Shown: one piece after another, positions 1 through 11,399 of the stretch
Layout of the letters: the number at the start of each line of letters is the position of its first letter
Numbering within the stretch: the first letter of the stretch is position 1
Assembly (NCBI GenBank): GCA_905116865.2
Contig: CAJHNH020008035.1
Coordinates: forward strand, 112,501-176,500
Reading direction: 5' to 3'
From: Candidula unifasciata
Taxonomy: Eukaryota > Mollusca > Gastropoda > Stylommatophora > Geomitridae
Length of the DNA stretch: 64,000 nucleotides
Program-made: the position numbers and the translations under genes
Notes under the pieces: generated by a model
What the model saw: the letters and a program-made list of their open reading frames with translations, nothing else
Told to the model about the DNA's origin: nothing
Databases searched by the model: none

Positions 1-529
1 TTTTTTAGTAATTGCCTTAGCTATTCTTCATGTTTCCGCAACATACAATAGTAATGAACTAACATGCGAATTAACAATTTTTAGTTTAGTATCAGTTTTA
101 ATTTGTTGTGACCTCCCCAGATTTCCATGGTACAATTACATGAATAGGCAGACACTGCAGCCGACCCACCTAAACGTTCCCGCACCCGCGGCCCACAGGT
201 CGAAGAACACTGATCTCAAATGCTATTATCTACGCTTCGTTATGACAGTCCAGCAACTGGGCCCGCCGGTAACTACAGACGTAACACTCAGCATTATCGA
301 AGTAGCTGAAACAGGCGATAAAACAGTAACATTATCAGATAGGCTAGATAATTTCATACCGTGATTTCCTCGAAAATAAGATACGACCTGAAAAAAATAA
401 GCCTTGGTATTTTTATTTATCAGAATGCTCCTTATATCATCATGCGCCAAATATTAGCCGGTGGGCTTAGACAATCATCAGCCAGACGGGCGGACTTCGT
501 TCGTCCGTTGAAATTACACGAGAGACGTT
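1..529. other. Unassigned sequence
   Basis: There is no recognisable gene or repeat. A 74-codon plus-strand frame (140-364) has no features I can place. Confidence 0.4.
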
Positions 530-740
530 TTGTATTATACAGATGATCCACATTCTTTGGTCATGTGATGAGAAGGAGAAAACTGGAGTACATCGTGGCA
601 GTAGGAAAGTTGTATTGTCACTAAAGCAACAAAATTCCCCCCTCCTATCGGCAGGCGAAGGATCGCTTCTGAAAACAGTGACCGTGCCACAATCGAAAAA
701 AACCCAGTTTAAGGAAGTCGATCTTTGAATCTTTGAATAG
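530..740 (+). pseudogene. Non-LTR retrotransposon C-terminal fragment
   Basis: ATGATCCACATTCTTTGGTC then ATGTGATGAGAAGGAG resembles the 'FFGHVMRR' region at the end of many LINE reverse-transcriptase ORFs. It is close to sequence at 39390-39470. Frameshifted and short. Confidence 0.4.
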
Positions 741-839
741 GGTTTAACTCTTTCAGTACCACATACGTTTCTGTGCCATTGCCTCTTCTTCTTCTCCTCC
801 TCCTCCTCCTCCTCCTTCTTTTTCTTCTTCTCCTCGTCT

Positions 840-1075
840 TCGTTTTTTCTTCCTCAGCCATCTCTGGTCATGCGCATAATCCACTGTAGGCCATCAACTG
901 GGATGTCCTCTCAAGGTATTTTAGGTTTCTCTAAAGCTTAGTTGTCAGGTCTACTGTGTGTGGCCACATGTTGCTTCTCAGCTCCGCCAAGAGAGGACAA
1001 TGTTGCAAGACATGTTCTGGAGTCTGTTTGGCACTAAGACATTGACAGAGAGCTATATTTGGCTCATAAGTTAGT
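840..1075 (-). pseudogene. LINE C-terminal fragment of the RNase H/zinc-knuckle family
   Basis: Read on the minus strand it encodes ALCQCLSAKQTPEHVLQHCP then LLAELRSNMWPH, the CxC...HxxxxC knuckle after RNase H, and ends in a GAA-like tail. It is the same family as 60140-60900. Confidence 0.65.
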
Positions 1076-1302
1076 TGCGTATCCTTTACCGGACATTGCA
1101 GAACCAACCCAGCATTTTTGGCTTGTGTGGTTTTTCTAGCCAGCTCTCCTGCATTTTCCTACCCAAGGTTCTATCCTGTGGCCATCTTCGTCCTGAACGG
1201 CCCCTGCCCCTCCTTCCCCTGTCATGCCTTCTGCTATTATTCTTTCTCAACTGCTGGATATGGCCGAAGTATTTCAACACTACCATGGGAGAAGAAGAAC
1301 AA

Positions 1303-1305
1303 GAT

Positions 1306-1336
<31 letters not shown>

Positions 1337-1396
1337 AAGAAGAAGAAGAAGAAGAAGAAGAAGAAGAAGAAGAAGAAGAAGAAGAAGAAGAAGAAC
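1303..1396. repeat. GAA/TTC microsatellite, about 94 bp
   Basis: A pure (AAG)n run. No clear SINE1 precedes it; a SINE4 scrap and unassigned sequence lie upstream. Confidence 0.95.
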
Positions 1397-2639
1397 ACCA
1401 TATACACACAATTGGAGGAGGCCGCAGAAGAAAGGGAGTGGAGGTGATGCAATACGCCATGTATATGTTCTTACTATCTAAACGGAAGACTTGAATGGAA
1501 CAAAGTCAAAGAATAAAACTGCTGATATAGAAGTCTGAAAAACTATCTGGCAAAACTCTCTTAACCCTAGGGTAGAAAGTACTAAGTAAGTACTATCTTC
1601 CCACCGGTCTATACAATGTGTCACTTGTACTTGGACAAGTTATTTTACTGGGAAAATGTATTCCTGGTTAGGACGGTGTCTCTCAGAGGGCGAGGTGCCG
1701 TTTCCTCGGCTGTTTCTTGTTCATCAGGGACAACTCATAAGATGTGAGAGTCCGGCGCATAGCTCTTCTGGTCTTCTTCTGTCGGAATCATGTGTACCTG
1801 TGGGTCTTCCTGAAGTAACATTTGCGCTAGTTATCTGTTGGATGACTGTGAGCACCCGGGCAACAGACTTTCATACTGTGTCGATCTTGCCCAGCGAGCG
1901 CCTCCTGCCACTTTAGCCACGCGCAAGAACCGCAACTACTTTTTCAAATCATCAAGTTATTCTGGAATCTCTTAATTTTTCTTGCCCCGCTATTTCTTGG
2001 AACTTTAGTCATCCTTGTTAGTATTCCGATATGAAGAATTATTGTTACAAATTCCTCACAACTAAGTTTAATCACTAGAACATTCCTGAAACATTAGCAA
2101 CCGTAACGGTATTCATACCTGTAAGCATTTCTGGTGCTCCCCCCCCCCCCCCCCCCCCCCCCCCCAGAATGACGTCTCTGGACAGTCCAAATTTTTTGAG
2201 GGTGGTCAGAACGGGTTTCCCGGCTTTCTGATGCCTTTAACTATCCAACAAACATCTAGAACTGGGCCTAACCCCAACCCACCTACGTCCCACGAGAGAG
2301 TGCAGCCTAGGTCCCACGACTGCATGCAGCCTATCTACCACCCCCTAAAATATTCGACTGTCTGTTTGGGGGGAGATTTGAAACAGAACTGCATTTCTTA
2401 CTGGAACACTGCCAATCTTCAGTTGGAACGTTACTACAAAGCTCATTTGTTTAAACACTCCCTAACGTGCCCACACACCATTGCAATCGCCAGCCGTTAT
2501 CAAAACAAGCAAGCCAAAGAACACGTAAGAACAATATTTAATGCCTTGATGCAGCCCACTGAAACATATGATATCTATATAACCACTGACCCTGTAACAA
2601 TCAGGTCCAACTGAAAACGTAAGCAGCAATCACATGGAC
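1397..2639. other. Unassigned sequence with short open frames
   Basis: Frames at 1656-1916 and 2231-2614 have no family resemblance that I can recognise. The latter (HLFKHSLTCPHTIAIASRYQ, NALMQPTETYDIYITTDP) precedes a LINE fragment and may be part of a decayed element. Confidence 0.35.
2138..2165. repeat. Poly-C tract
   Basis: A run of about 27 C within otherwise unassigned sequence. Confidence 0.9.
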
Positions 2640-3535
2640 CGGCAGATCTCTTTTTCGACAGGGGCGGCCATTATAATCAGTATCACACGATATCAGGAAG
2701 TCACAAGGCCATTCCAAGGATGATACGACAGTCGCAGTGTAAAGCGGAAGAACTTGATATTAAATCAATCATAGAACTTGAATGCGCATTCAGAAACCTT
2801 AAGAAAAGGAACCTGGACCTGATCGAATAACAAACGAAATTAGTATACACTTGGGACCAGCTGGTAGGCAACGACTCTAAGAACCAATCATGGGCACAGG
2901 GACTACTTCCTAAGGAATGGAAGAAGGCAGAAATAGTTCCCATATCCAAGAAAGGAAAGCCCAACATCGAAAGAGAACTGACCGGTCAGCTAAACAGACT
3001 CACATAAAACAACCAAATTGTTCTCCAGTGAACCCCGGCTTACTGCGGAATACCAGAAAATGAATTAGCAGACAGACTTGCAAAAAATGAAACAAAGGAG
3101 AAACAACAAGCCCATTCATTGTGATTACCAGAAATCAGAACACTTATCAAGGGAAAATACAAGGAATCATGGAGAGAACAAACTAACAGTAAACTTACAT
3201 AAGACCCCATCAGCAGACTCAACAGAAAGCAACATACAACAATTTTCCGTCTTCGAACAGGACACTGCAGGCTCAACTACCACATGCATAAAATAAAGAT
3301 TGTACAATCCCCACAGTGTGCCTGTCAAACAGAACCCAAACACCTCAGAACATTCTGCAGACCTGCCCACTCTACCTGCAACTTCGAAAAGACACCTGGC
3401 CTCAAGAGCAGAGTGTGCAGAGCAAGCTATGGGGAACCATGCAGGACCTGCAGCTGACATGCGAGTTCATAGAGGCAACCCACCTGATGGTCTGATCTGA
3501 GCATACGAAACCGAACGCAAAGAAGAAGAAGAAGA
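2640..3535 (+). pseudogene. Degenerate LINE copy: start of reverse transcriptase joined to RNase H and knuckle
   Basis: WAQGLLPKEWKKAEIVPISK near 2889-2955 is the classic start of a LINE reverse transcriptase. About 90 bases later the frame-shifted text already reads AYCGIPENELADRLAKNET (end of RNase H, 3040-3095), then FRLRTGHCRLNYHMHK. The catalytic RT core is deleted. A GAA tail closes it at 3520-3538. Confidence 0.7.
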
Positions 3536-3654
3536 AAATTAATCATGGTATTAAGGTGAGGGTGTCCAATTCTTCCATGCGGATATTAAGTCTTACCTGA
3601 ACAAATTCCAGATAACCGATTCAACCATATACAAGTTTCACTGATGCACCCTGC

Positions 3655-3983
3655 CCTGTGCTGGTCGTCAACGTGTAACAGGTTCTTTGCTGCGTCCGTC
3701 TCGAGTGCTGGAAAGTCCCGGGTTCAGGCCCCGGTGAAGGCTGGAATTTTTTTTCACGTGAACTTCTAGTAATTTCCCTTGTCTCTGGGTAGTAAGATCG
3801 GACGCCCGTGTGTATTGTTGAGCACGTAAAACATACCTTGGCAGTTGGAAATCGAAAACAGAAGCATAACGGCGCTGCCCGGGGCACAATTTCGAATTAA
3901 AAACCTACCCAACGTTTTTCAGGATCCTCGCCGGTAATACGGAGTTTGTGCATTGCGCTGAGATTCTTCGGGCTCAGACTTGA
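3655..3983 (+). mobile_element. SINE3 (tRNA-headed), head portion, split by the 4.76-kb hAT
   Basis: The tRNA-like head has B-box-like GTCCCGGGTTCAGGCCCCGG. It is followed by the body shared with other copies (CTAGTAATTTCCCTTGTCTC, GATCGGACGCCCGTGTGTAT, GGATCCTCGCCGG). It breaks at GACTTGAGTTACAAG, where the hAT lies. The remaining 3' end is at 8763-8815 (ACGGAGCACTTATGG, TGATCCGTTGT). Confidence 0.8.
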
Positions 3984-4205
3984 GTTACAAGTAGGGCTGT
4001 AACGAATATTCGTTTAGGGGCCGAATAGTGGACATAATAGCTATTTGGTATTTGGCCGAATAGTGGCGGTCGGGCCGAATACGAATAGTGATTTCTGCAT
4101 ACACTGCGATGGACTGAATAACTCTCTCATTAACACAATAGTAGCGTTGCCTTAATCTGTCGTAGCGGGGAAAACTGCGACCCAGTTGCGTGGTAACAGC
4201 AGGTG

Positions 4206-5406
4206 CAGGGTTGCCAGATACAAAACTTCATTTTATGCCAAACCCTTACCCAAAATATGCCAGAAAAATGCCAAATAAAGTAACATTGTACTCGCTTCAC
4301 ACTAAAAGCTCTAGATTGAATTCTTCACTGTCATCCTCACTGGAACCAGTGGAAGATACAGCGTAAACATTTTCGGATGTAAAATCGTTAAGCTTTTTGG
4401 TAGATGGGATGAAGTCTTTGCAACTCATCTATAATGATGGCATATTTCTTGTTCTAAAAATCATCAATAAGGTCATTTTTAATTGCAGGCGATATAATAT
4501 TTTTTTTATTAGGCATGAACATTTAGTTCTATGCAACTGTATCTGCTCCAATGTACTCCCCTAACCATGCGCTTTCATGATTTCACTTAAATGATCAATC
4601 GTGAGTATTGCACAATGGCAGGTCATGCCTACAGCCAGTTGCAACTCTGCTGCCTTTAACTTTATCATTACTTTGCCTAGGAGTAATTGTAGTAATAAGC
4701 TGTGACTAGCTTTTTGACAGAGTTTTCATCCTGTGTTTTTCAGATTTTTCATGATTTGAAATGCTACTAATTCTTGGTGCAACAGTGCACTGACACAGTT
4801 TACAATATGCTGCCTCTGATCGGTCTGAAGATCTTTTGACCCATGGGTATGTCTTCTTCCAGTTACTATTATACTTGCGATGTCGTAAGATGCTTTCCAT
4901 TTTTTGGATGACGTGGCGATCAGTAAAAGTAATAATATCTATCACAGATAGAACTGCGTCTATATCCTCTCTATTTTCTGTCCTCAGGTAGTTTCTGAAG
5001 TCTGAATCACTTGGTATCAGTGGTGGGTTTTGGTTTTATATCCCGCATTTATTCTAGTAGAATAACATAAATTACCAAGGACCTTGCTTTACTGAAGTCA
5101 CGATCCGTTTATGAAGACAATAAATACAATAAGAAATGGCGCGAATCTCCGTTACTCCGTACCAGGACATCACAACAAAGTCGAACTGAAATAAAGATGT
5201 TAACTGAAGGTCTACAATGCTTTTAGTAAATCTGCGTGTTTCTAACAGGAGGAACCATGAAGAGAATGTGAGCATATTTTTATAATAAAAGCCAGTAAAA
5301 ACCCAAATGTGCCAAAATATGCCAGTTCATTATCTTATGCCAGTTCAATTCCCAATATGCCAAATTTGTAGGATCTGGCATCAAAAATGCCAATATGGAA
5401 ACCCTG
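4206..5406 (-). mobile_element. hAT-type transposon, 1.2 kb, with BED-like zinc-finger relic and exact TSD
   Basis: The terminal repeats are CAGGGTTGCCAGAT and, inverted from the right end, CAGGGTTTCCATAT. An exact 8-bp duplication AGCAGGTG flanks it at 4198-4205 and 5407-5414. A minus-strand frame at 4706-4945 keeps YNSNWKKTYPWVKR, then CKLCQ and HEKSEKH, matching the C2H2 layout of BED-type fingers at the N-terminus of hAT transposases. The catalytic and dimerisation regions are missing, so it is non-autonomous. A sibling copy lies at 19033-19855. Confidence 0.85.
4706..4945 (-). pseudogene. BED-type zinc-finger fragment of a hAT transposase
   Basis: An open frame of 79 codons inside the 1.2-kb hAT element carries a CxxC pair followed by an HxxxxxH pair, the usual BED DNA-binding layout. 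It is a remnant because no DDE-type or dimerisation segment follows. Confidence 0.6.
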
Positions 5407-5847
5407 AGCAGGTGGTAAGGTCTTTGCCTGCTGACTCGACCGAGGCATTACAGCAGAGGTTCTAAAACTGGGTGCGTATGCCAGGGGTGTCGCGGCGAAA
5501 ATCAAGAAAAGTCGGCTATAAATTGTGACATTATTAAAGAAGGCATAAAGAAACTTGAAAGTTTAAATTTAAATTGTCTTTCCCTGACACTGTCGAAATC
5601 AAAGTGTATCATCCTGCATAAAATGCCAACCGCAGCTTGCTAAAAATTATCTTTGTATTTATCTCGACATGCGACCAATCCTCCATCTGTATTCGTGAAG
5701 GTGCAGCAGATAAGTAAGGTTGTGACTACATTTTTGCTCAAATTTTGAAGTGGAAAATGTGGTCTGTACAATATTAACTGTTAGCCTCGTCAAGTAAGCA
5801 CTTATCTTTAAAGGCAATGCGTTCTTTTTTGTTGCTTTTATGCGTGT

Positions 5848-5955
<108 letters not shown>

Positions 5956-6639
5956 ATGCATTTTTTCGTTCTTTCGGGGTGTCTTTGCCCAAATCAAATT
6001 TGAAGATATTGCCACGGCCATCTTTAGATATAAATAGGCCAACTGGGTCAACGGGGATTCCCGTTCTTGTGCAAGAATTGAGTCCTTCTGTGTTAACAGT
6101 TTTTATCGAGGAGATGTATACACAAATTAAACTACAGTTTCATTAATTTTCTACATATTTTATAGAACTATACGTCATTTTTAAGGTAAATAAGTGTGCC
6201 GAATAAATATAACAATAAAGGCCCTTACAGACAAACAAAAATGCTTTTGCTACAGTCAACATGAACAAAAACATCAATAACGTTTAGATGAAAACTAAAA
6301 GTTGTGACATTTGTACTTTATCAAATTTAGCGCATACAAATACTGCTTTGAAACATACACATATCAAAGATAACATAAATATAAATAATTGATGGTTATT
6401 ATTATTATTAGTAGACTACTACAACATATAATTATACTGTTATTTAATAATTAGTAAATAAGCACAATCAGTATGAAATTGATATGTGCAATACTTTTTT
6501 CACCCAGAGTAGTTTTCTTAACAGTACTTATAGCACTACTAAATATGTATCCTCAAGGTACAAACAGCACAAACAAATTTGTCCAGTTTCATCTTGTTGG
6601 ATGAAATCAATTGCTTACCATTGCAAATTTTTTGGTAAC

Positions 6640-7390
6640 AAATATGCATAGGAAGTGGATGAACAACCAGAAGTTTCCGCAAGAGTTTACAGCCAGTGTT
6701 CGCAAAGCAAAGCAAAAGCCAGATTACAAAAATTAACACAGACCGTACAACTGCAAATATGCAAAAGAAGTCGATGAACTACTAGAAGTTTCCGCAAGAG
6801 TTTACAGCCAGTGTTCACGAAGCAAAGCAAAAGCCAGTTTACAAAAATAAACAGACCGTAGAACTGCAAATATGCAAAAGAAGTGGATGAACTACCAGAA
6901 GTTTCCGCAAGAGTTTACAGCCAGTGTTCGCGAAGCAAAGCAATAGCCAGTTTACAAAAATTAACAGACTGTAGAACTGCAAATATGCAAAAGAAGTTGA
7001 TGAACTACCAGAAGTTTCCGCAAGAGTTTACAGCCACTGTTCGCGAAGCAAAGCAAAAGCCAGTTTACAAAAATTAACAGACCGTAGAACTGCAAATATG
7101 CAAAAGAAGTCGATGAACTACCAGAAGTTTCCGCAAGAGTTTACAGCCAGTGTTCGCGAAGCAAAGCAAAAGCCAGTTTACAAAAATTAACAGACCGTAG
7201 AACTGCAAACATGCAAAAGAAGTCGATGAACTACCAGAAGTTTCCGCAAGAGTTTACAGCCAGTGTTCGCGAAGCAAAGCAAAAGCCAGTTTACAAAAAT
7301 TAACAGACCCTAGAACTGCAAATATGCAAAAGAAGTCGATGAACTACCAGAAGTTTCTGCAAGAGTTTACAGCCAGTGTTCGCGAAGCAT
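6640..7390. repeat. 113-bp tandem array, about 6.5 copies, derived from the SINE1 3' end
   Basis: Units begin AAATATGCAAAAGAAGTCGA at spacing 113 (6868, 6981, 7094, 7207, 7320). Each includes GATGAACTACCAGAAGTTTC, CGCAAGAGTTTACAGCCAGT and GTTCGCGAAGCAAAG, matching the SINE1 end. A near-duplicate AT-rich block (ACTACAACATATAATTATACTGTT-like) flanks the array at 6405-6470 and 7405-7470. Confidence 0.92.
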
Positions 7391-8089
7391 AAGTCAAATG
7401 GTTAAGGATTAATATTATTAGTGTACTGCTACAACATATAATTATACTGTTCGTCAACAATTAGTAAAGAGGCAAAGAGTGACTTGTTGTGAGAGGTTAG
7501 TTAGTAAATTAAATATTATTTTCATCCACTTACCTAGAGCTCCGAAATATCTTGACACAATTTATCCACAGTGTGGTTGCACCATTTATGCATAGTCAAT
7601 ATGAAAGCAATAGTTTTTCTTCAAACACAAGATAGTTTGCACCTGACAACTGTCGATATTCTCCAGATATGGCTTCTAAATTACCTGTTTGTATTATCCC
7701 TAAAAGTAAGATTTCTACATTTAAAGTAGAAAAGTAATAAACAGCCAGTTTCCAGAAATCCGAACTACTGACTAGAAACAGTGACACACACATCACAACA
7801 CGACTGTCTTCCGTGAATTAAAATCAAAATTAAAATTGCTGTATATCCACTTTACAATATCCGCTTGTAGATTTGTAATACGAATACGTTTAGAACACAG
7901 GACTTTGTAAACATATTAAGATGTCACACAATGCAACATGGAAACGATGCCAGTAACCTATTTTCGAGGGGGACTCCCCGAAAATGTACCGTGGTTCAGT
8001 TGGCAGGACTGAAAGATACAGCTGGACGTGGATATTGCTAACGAGAATATGAAGGTGCGTTTAAATTACATCGAACGAACGCCTGAGCG

Positions 8090-8690
8090 AACGATGATTT
8101 AAATGCGAATTTGGCACATGGATAAAATCCGATGAAAGATGCATTACTGAAATAAAAAATAAAAAAATAGGACAGGCACAAACTGCATTTTTTTTTTTAA
8201 ACAGAACATCTTATGCAATATATCTTTGTCTTGCTTGCTACATACATCCAGTTTTAACATATGGCTATGAGTCCTGGACAATCGGTAGGCAGGCCAAACA
8301 ATTTTTTGAGGCCTCAGAGATTTGGTTTAACAGAACAATGCTTAAAATACCTTGGACAGCCTAAAAAAAGCAATCACTAGGTTTTGAAAGAGGCGGGAGC
8401 CTGAAGACAACTAATCACAGACATCAGAAGGAGAGTCATCATTTTTCGGCCATGTTATAAGAAGAGTGAAAATAGAACATGTGGTGACCACTATAAATAT
8501 TTTTGGAAGGAGAGACAGAAAAAGACAACGATAGAAGATTCTTGACAGTCGTTGCATGTCATGGAGGTGTATCAGCACACGAACTGATACATGCTGCAGG
8601 AGATCGCAGATTGTGGCGAAGCAAAATCACCAAAACCAGTCGGCAAGACACCTGATGATGATGATACACTATTCGTATTCGTATTCGGCT
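8090..8690 (+). pseudogene. LINE reverse-transcriptase C-terminal fragment inside the large hAT
   Basis: YGYESWTIGRQAKQFFEASE, IWFNRTMLKIPWTA and ELIHAAGDRRLWRSK match the conserved end of LINE ORF2 proteins. Several stops and frameshifts. It ends near a GATGATGATGAT run, a usual LINE tail. Confidence 0.7.
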
Positions 8691-8762
8691 GAACAGTCGG
8701 TCCCACTATTCGTATTCGGCCGAATAGTAAAAATCACTATTCGGTACAGCCCTAGTTACAAG

Positions 8763-8815
8763 TAAAACGGAGCACTTATGGTTCCTAATCCTTGATGTTG
8801 ATCCGTTGTCAAACC
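8763..8815 (+). mobile_element. SINE3, 3' end, second half of the split copy
   Basis: The stretch continues the SINE body interrupted at 3983: ACGGAGCACTTATGG, then TTGATGTTGATCCGTTGT. Removing the hAT and one GTTACAAG copy restores the usual SINE order. Confidence 0.8.
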
Positions 8816-8829
8816 GAAACCTAGACTTT

Positions 8830-9316
8830 TAATGCTGTTTAATCTATGTATTGCATTGCTATGGACATCCTTCTTTTGATTTCAGTTAAATTGCTATTTA
8901 TTATAGAGCCTTGATATTCAAAGTTTGTGACATTCTGAATATTTTGATCATTTATCTTTTTTTTATTTTTGAGTGACAGCCAGTTTTGTTTGTGAACATT
9001 ATTTTCGTTTTTGTATTGGTAGGGATGTGAACTTCTGTTAACTACAGTGAAAAGGCGAAAAATGCAATGGTATGGACATGTAATAAGATCTAACAGCCTA
9101 TCAAAAACAAAAAACGAATGGTCAGTAAAGGGAAAGAGGAGGAGAGGCAGACCAAGAAAGGCTTGGTTACAAAATCTGACTGACTGGACAGACCTCAGGC
9201 ATGCAACCATAAAGTCCATCGAAACTGACCGCCAAAGGCGGAGAGAGCAGATCAAGACATCAGAAACTGGCGATCCGACGACATGTAGTGTTACGGGAGA
9301 TGATGATGATGATTGG
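8830..9316. pseudogene. Two inverted LINE fragments meeting at about 9040
   Basis: On the minus strand, 8830-9040 reads VTNFEYQGSIINSNLTEIKR. On the plus strand, 9040-9316 reads KRRKMQWYGHVIRSNSLSKT then KRRRGRPRKAWLQNL, with a GATGATGATGATG end. Both are parts of LINE reverse-transcriptase C-termini in opposite orientation. Confidence 0.65.
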
Positions 9317-9469
9317 TAGGGGCGGTTAATTTGATAACTGTCCCATCTGAGGGAGCATATGCGACCCTAAACAACACGGTTTTGACACCATTATAATTTT
9401 TTGAATAGTTTCTCGTCTCCTCCTGGTTAAATATTGCCCACGACAAGACTCTCAGAATCAGTCAGCAGG

Positions 9470-10000
9470 TCTTTCTTTTAGAGAACGTCGCTCTTGTCAC
9501 GGCGCGCCTGAAAAGTCTCTTTTTCCAGTCAATTCTCCAGCACTTTGTGCTTGCATCAGGGCTGATAATGAGATTTTTATCAAAACCCAAGCTAACCCCC
9601 AAACACCCAAGCAATACACAAGCCACGCACAAAACTACAAAATTGATACATTGAAAAATGGTATGGTTACAAAATGAAACATTTACCCACTTTGACATAA
9701 GGATATATTTTTAAAACGCAAGATTCCAAAATCTCAACCCAAAGCGTAACATAAAAAACCCAGATCTTGGGTGCTGGTCCTGGTTTGCATAGCCAATGCA
9801 TCTTCTGTGTCTTGTATTCACCTTCGCGCAGGTCTGTCTGCCTCGTTTTCGTGAAACACAGCCTCCATCCCCGATCTCTCCAGGCCACCGTGACGTTTAC
9901 CATGGCCAAAATAGCTCAGCTTTCAGGGCAAAGTGCTATTTATGAGCCAATTCTCCTCGATGCTTACATCATGTAGGATGTCGGTGTTTTTCTCTTCTTC
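9470..10000 (-). pseudogene. LINE C-terminal fragment
   Basis: It shares long blocks with 44600-45000 (for example TTTATGAGCCAATTCTCCTC and GCTCAGCTTTCAGGGC-like sequence). The minus-strand text reads ENWLINSTL then YFGHGKRHGGLER, the 'FGHVxRxxGLE' region of LINE ORF2. Confidence 0.6.
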
Positions 10001-10345
10001 TTGGCAAAAGTGTCTAGCTGGGAAAATCTACGACTTCTAGACAGCGCTCGTATTTCAGGCCACCCGTCTTGCCTTTCTGAAAGTTTAGGACGTTTAAAAT
10101 AATTATCTATGTTACTAATCCTTCCATCTTGACGGAAGCGGGCAGGAGGCGAAACGCGACGGTTATGTTTCGTGTCATGCGTGGTAGGATTTGTGATATG
10201 AAACCGGTTTGAGTTTGAATGTCATAGAATTTAAACCATGTTGTTACACCTGCTAACATCGTTGACGCCAAAGTGTCCTAAAATCAGCACGTCATTTCTG
10301 GCTCAGAATCCAAAGTTATTAAATAAATTAATGGGTTAAATATCG

Positions 10346-10770
10346 CCATTCCTCTTGACTTGTCATTCCTCTTGGCTTGCCATCCCTCTTGGCTTGCCAT
10401 TCCTCTTTGCTTGCCATTCCTCTTGGCTTGCCATTCCTCTTGACTTGCCATTCCTCTTGGCTTGCCATTCCTCTTTGCTTGCCATTCCTCTTGACTTACC
10501 ATTCCTCTTTGCTTGCCATTCCTCTTGGCTTGCCATTTCTCTTGGCTTGCCATTCCTCTTGGCTTGCCATTCCTCTTTGCTTGCCATTTCTCTTGGCTTG
10601 CCATTCCTCTTGGCTTGCCATTCCTCTTGACTTGCCATTCCTCTTGGCTTGCCATTCCTCTTTGCTTGTCATTCCTCTTTGCTTGCCATTCCTCTTTGCT
10701 TGCCATTCCTCTTTGCTTGCCATTCCTCTTTGCTTGACATCCTCTTGGCTTGCCATCCTCTTCGCTTGCA
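10346..10770. repeat. 17-bp minisatellite, about 25 copies
   Basis: The unit is CATTCCTCTTGGCTTGC with variants TTTGC and TTGAC. Because 17 is not a multiple of three, all frames stay open, giving repetitive translated text that is not a protein. Confidence 0.95.
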
Positions 10771-10929
10771 TTGCTTTATCGATGAAATACAACTGCTGTG
10801 TGAAAGGTGGGTGTTTGGAAGGGTCGAATTCAAGACGGGCCTGCGTGCCCAATTTGTAAACCTTTTAAAATTAGGTTTGTTCGCCCCTTCTTCGCTAGCC
10901 ATTCCTCTACGATTCCTACAAACTAGCAG

Positions 10930-11110
10930 GCTTACCCAACGGCCTGTTGGTCAAGTAATCGATTTCCCTTCGAGCCGTTGATGTGTTTCGTTTCCAGTCA
11001 CCTGGGCTGGGATCGACCCAACCTAAATTCGATACCAGGTAATAACCCGGGAGGTAAAGGCAGCTGACGCACTACTTACTATATCGAGTGCCAACTGATC
11101 TAAAAATACA
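10930..11110 (+). mobile_element. SINE2 copy, forward
   Basis: GCCTGTTGGTCAAGTAATCG (A-box side), GGGATCGACCCAACC, and AAGGCAGCTGACGCACTACT follow the family order. It is quite diverged. Confidence 0.5.
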
Positions 11111-11236
11111 GGATTTGTGCCATATGCTCAAAGCGTCTACAATCTAAGTATAGTAAAATCAACCCACAAAATAATCTTCTATCTATGTGTAATTTACATT
11201 TGGATCTCTGCTGGTGCTAGAGACCTAGCCAAGTGT

Positions 11237-11395
11237 ATTGAGATCCTTCCGATCTCACTACCCAGAGACCAGGGCAAATTACTCCAAGTCCAGGCGAAAA
11301 AAAAAATCCCAGCCCTTACCGGGGATGGAACCTGGAACCTATAGCACTCGAGGAGGACATCCTGCCTCGAGACCACGCAGTCCACTTCCTTCTCA
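11237..11395 (-). mobile_element. SINE3, head fragment
   Basis: Reverse orientation of the tRNA-like head (CGTGGTCTCGAGGCAGGAT... then a GGTTCCAGGTTCCATCCCC-like B box) and the start of the body, ending at the GATCTCACTACCCAGAGACC block. Confidence 0.7.
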
Positions 11396-11399
11396 GAAT

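Noticed and set aside
10284..10981. Long repetitive open frames (MASQEEWQAKRN-type text and antisense equivalents)
   Set aside because: They are open in several frames on both strands because the 17-bp array lacks stop codons; not a protein.
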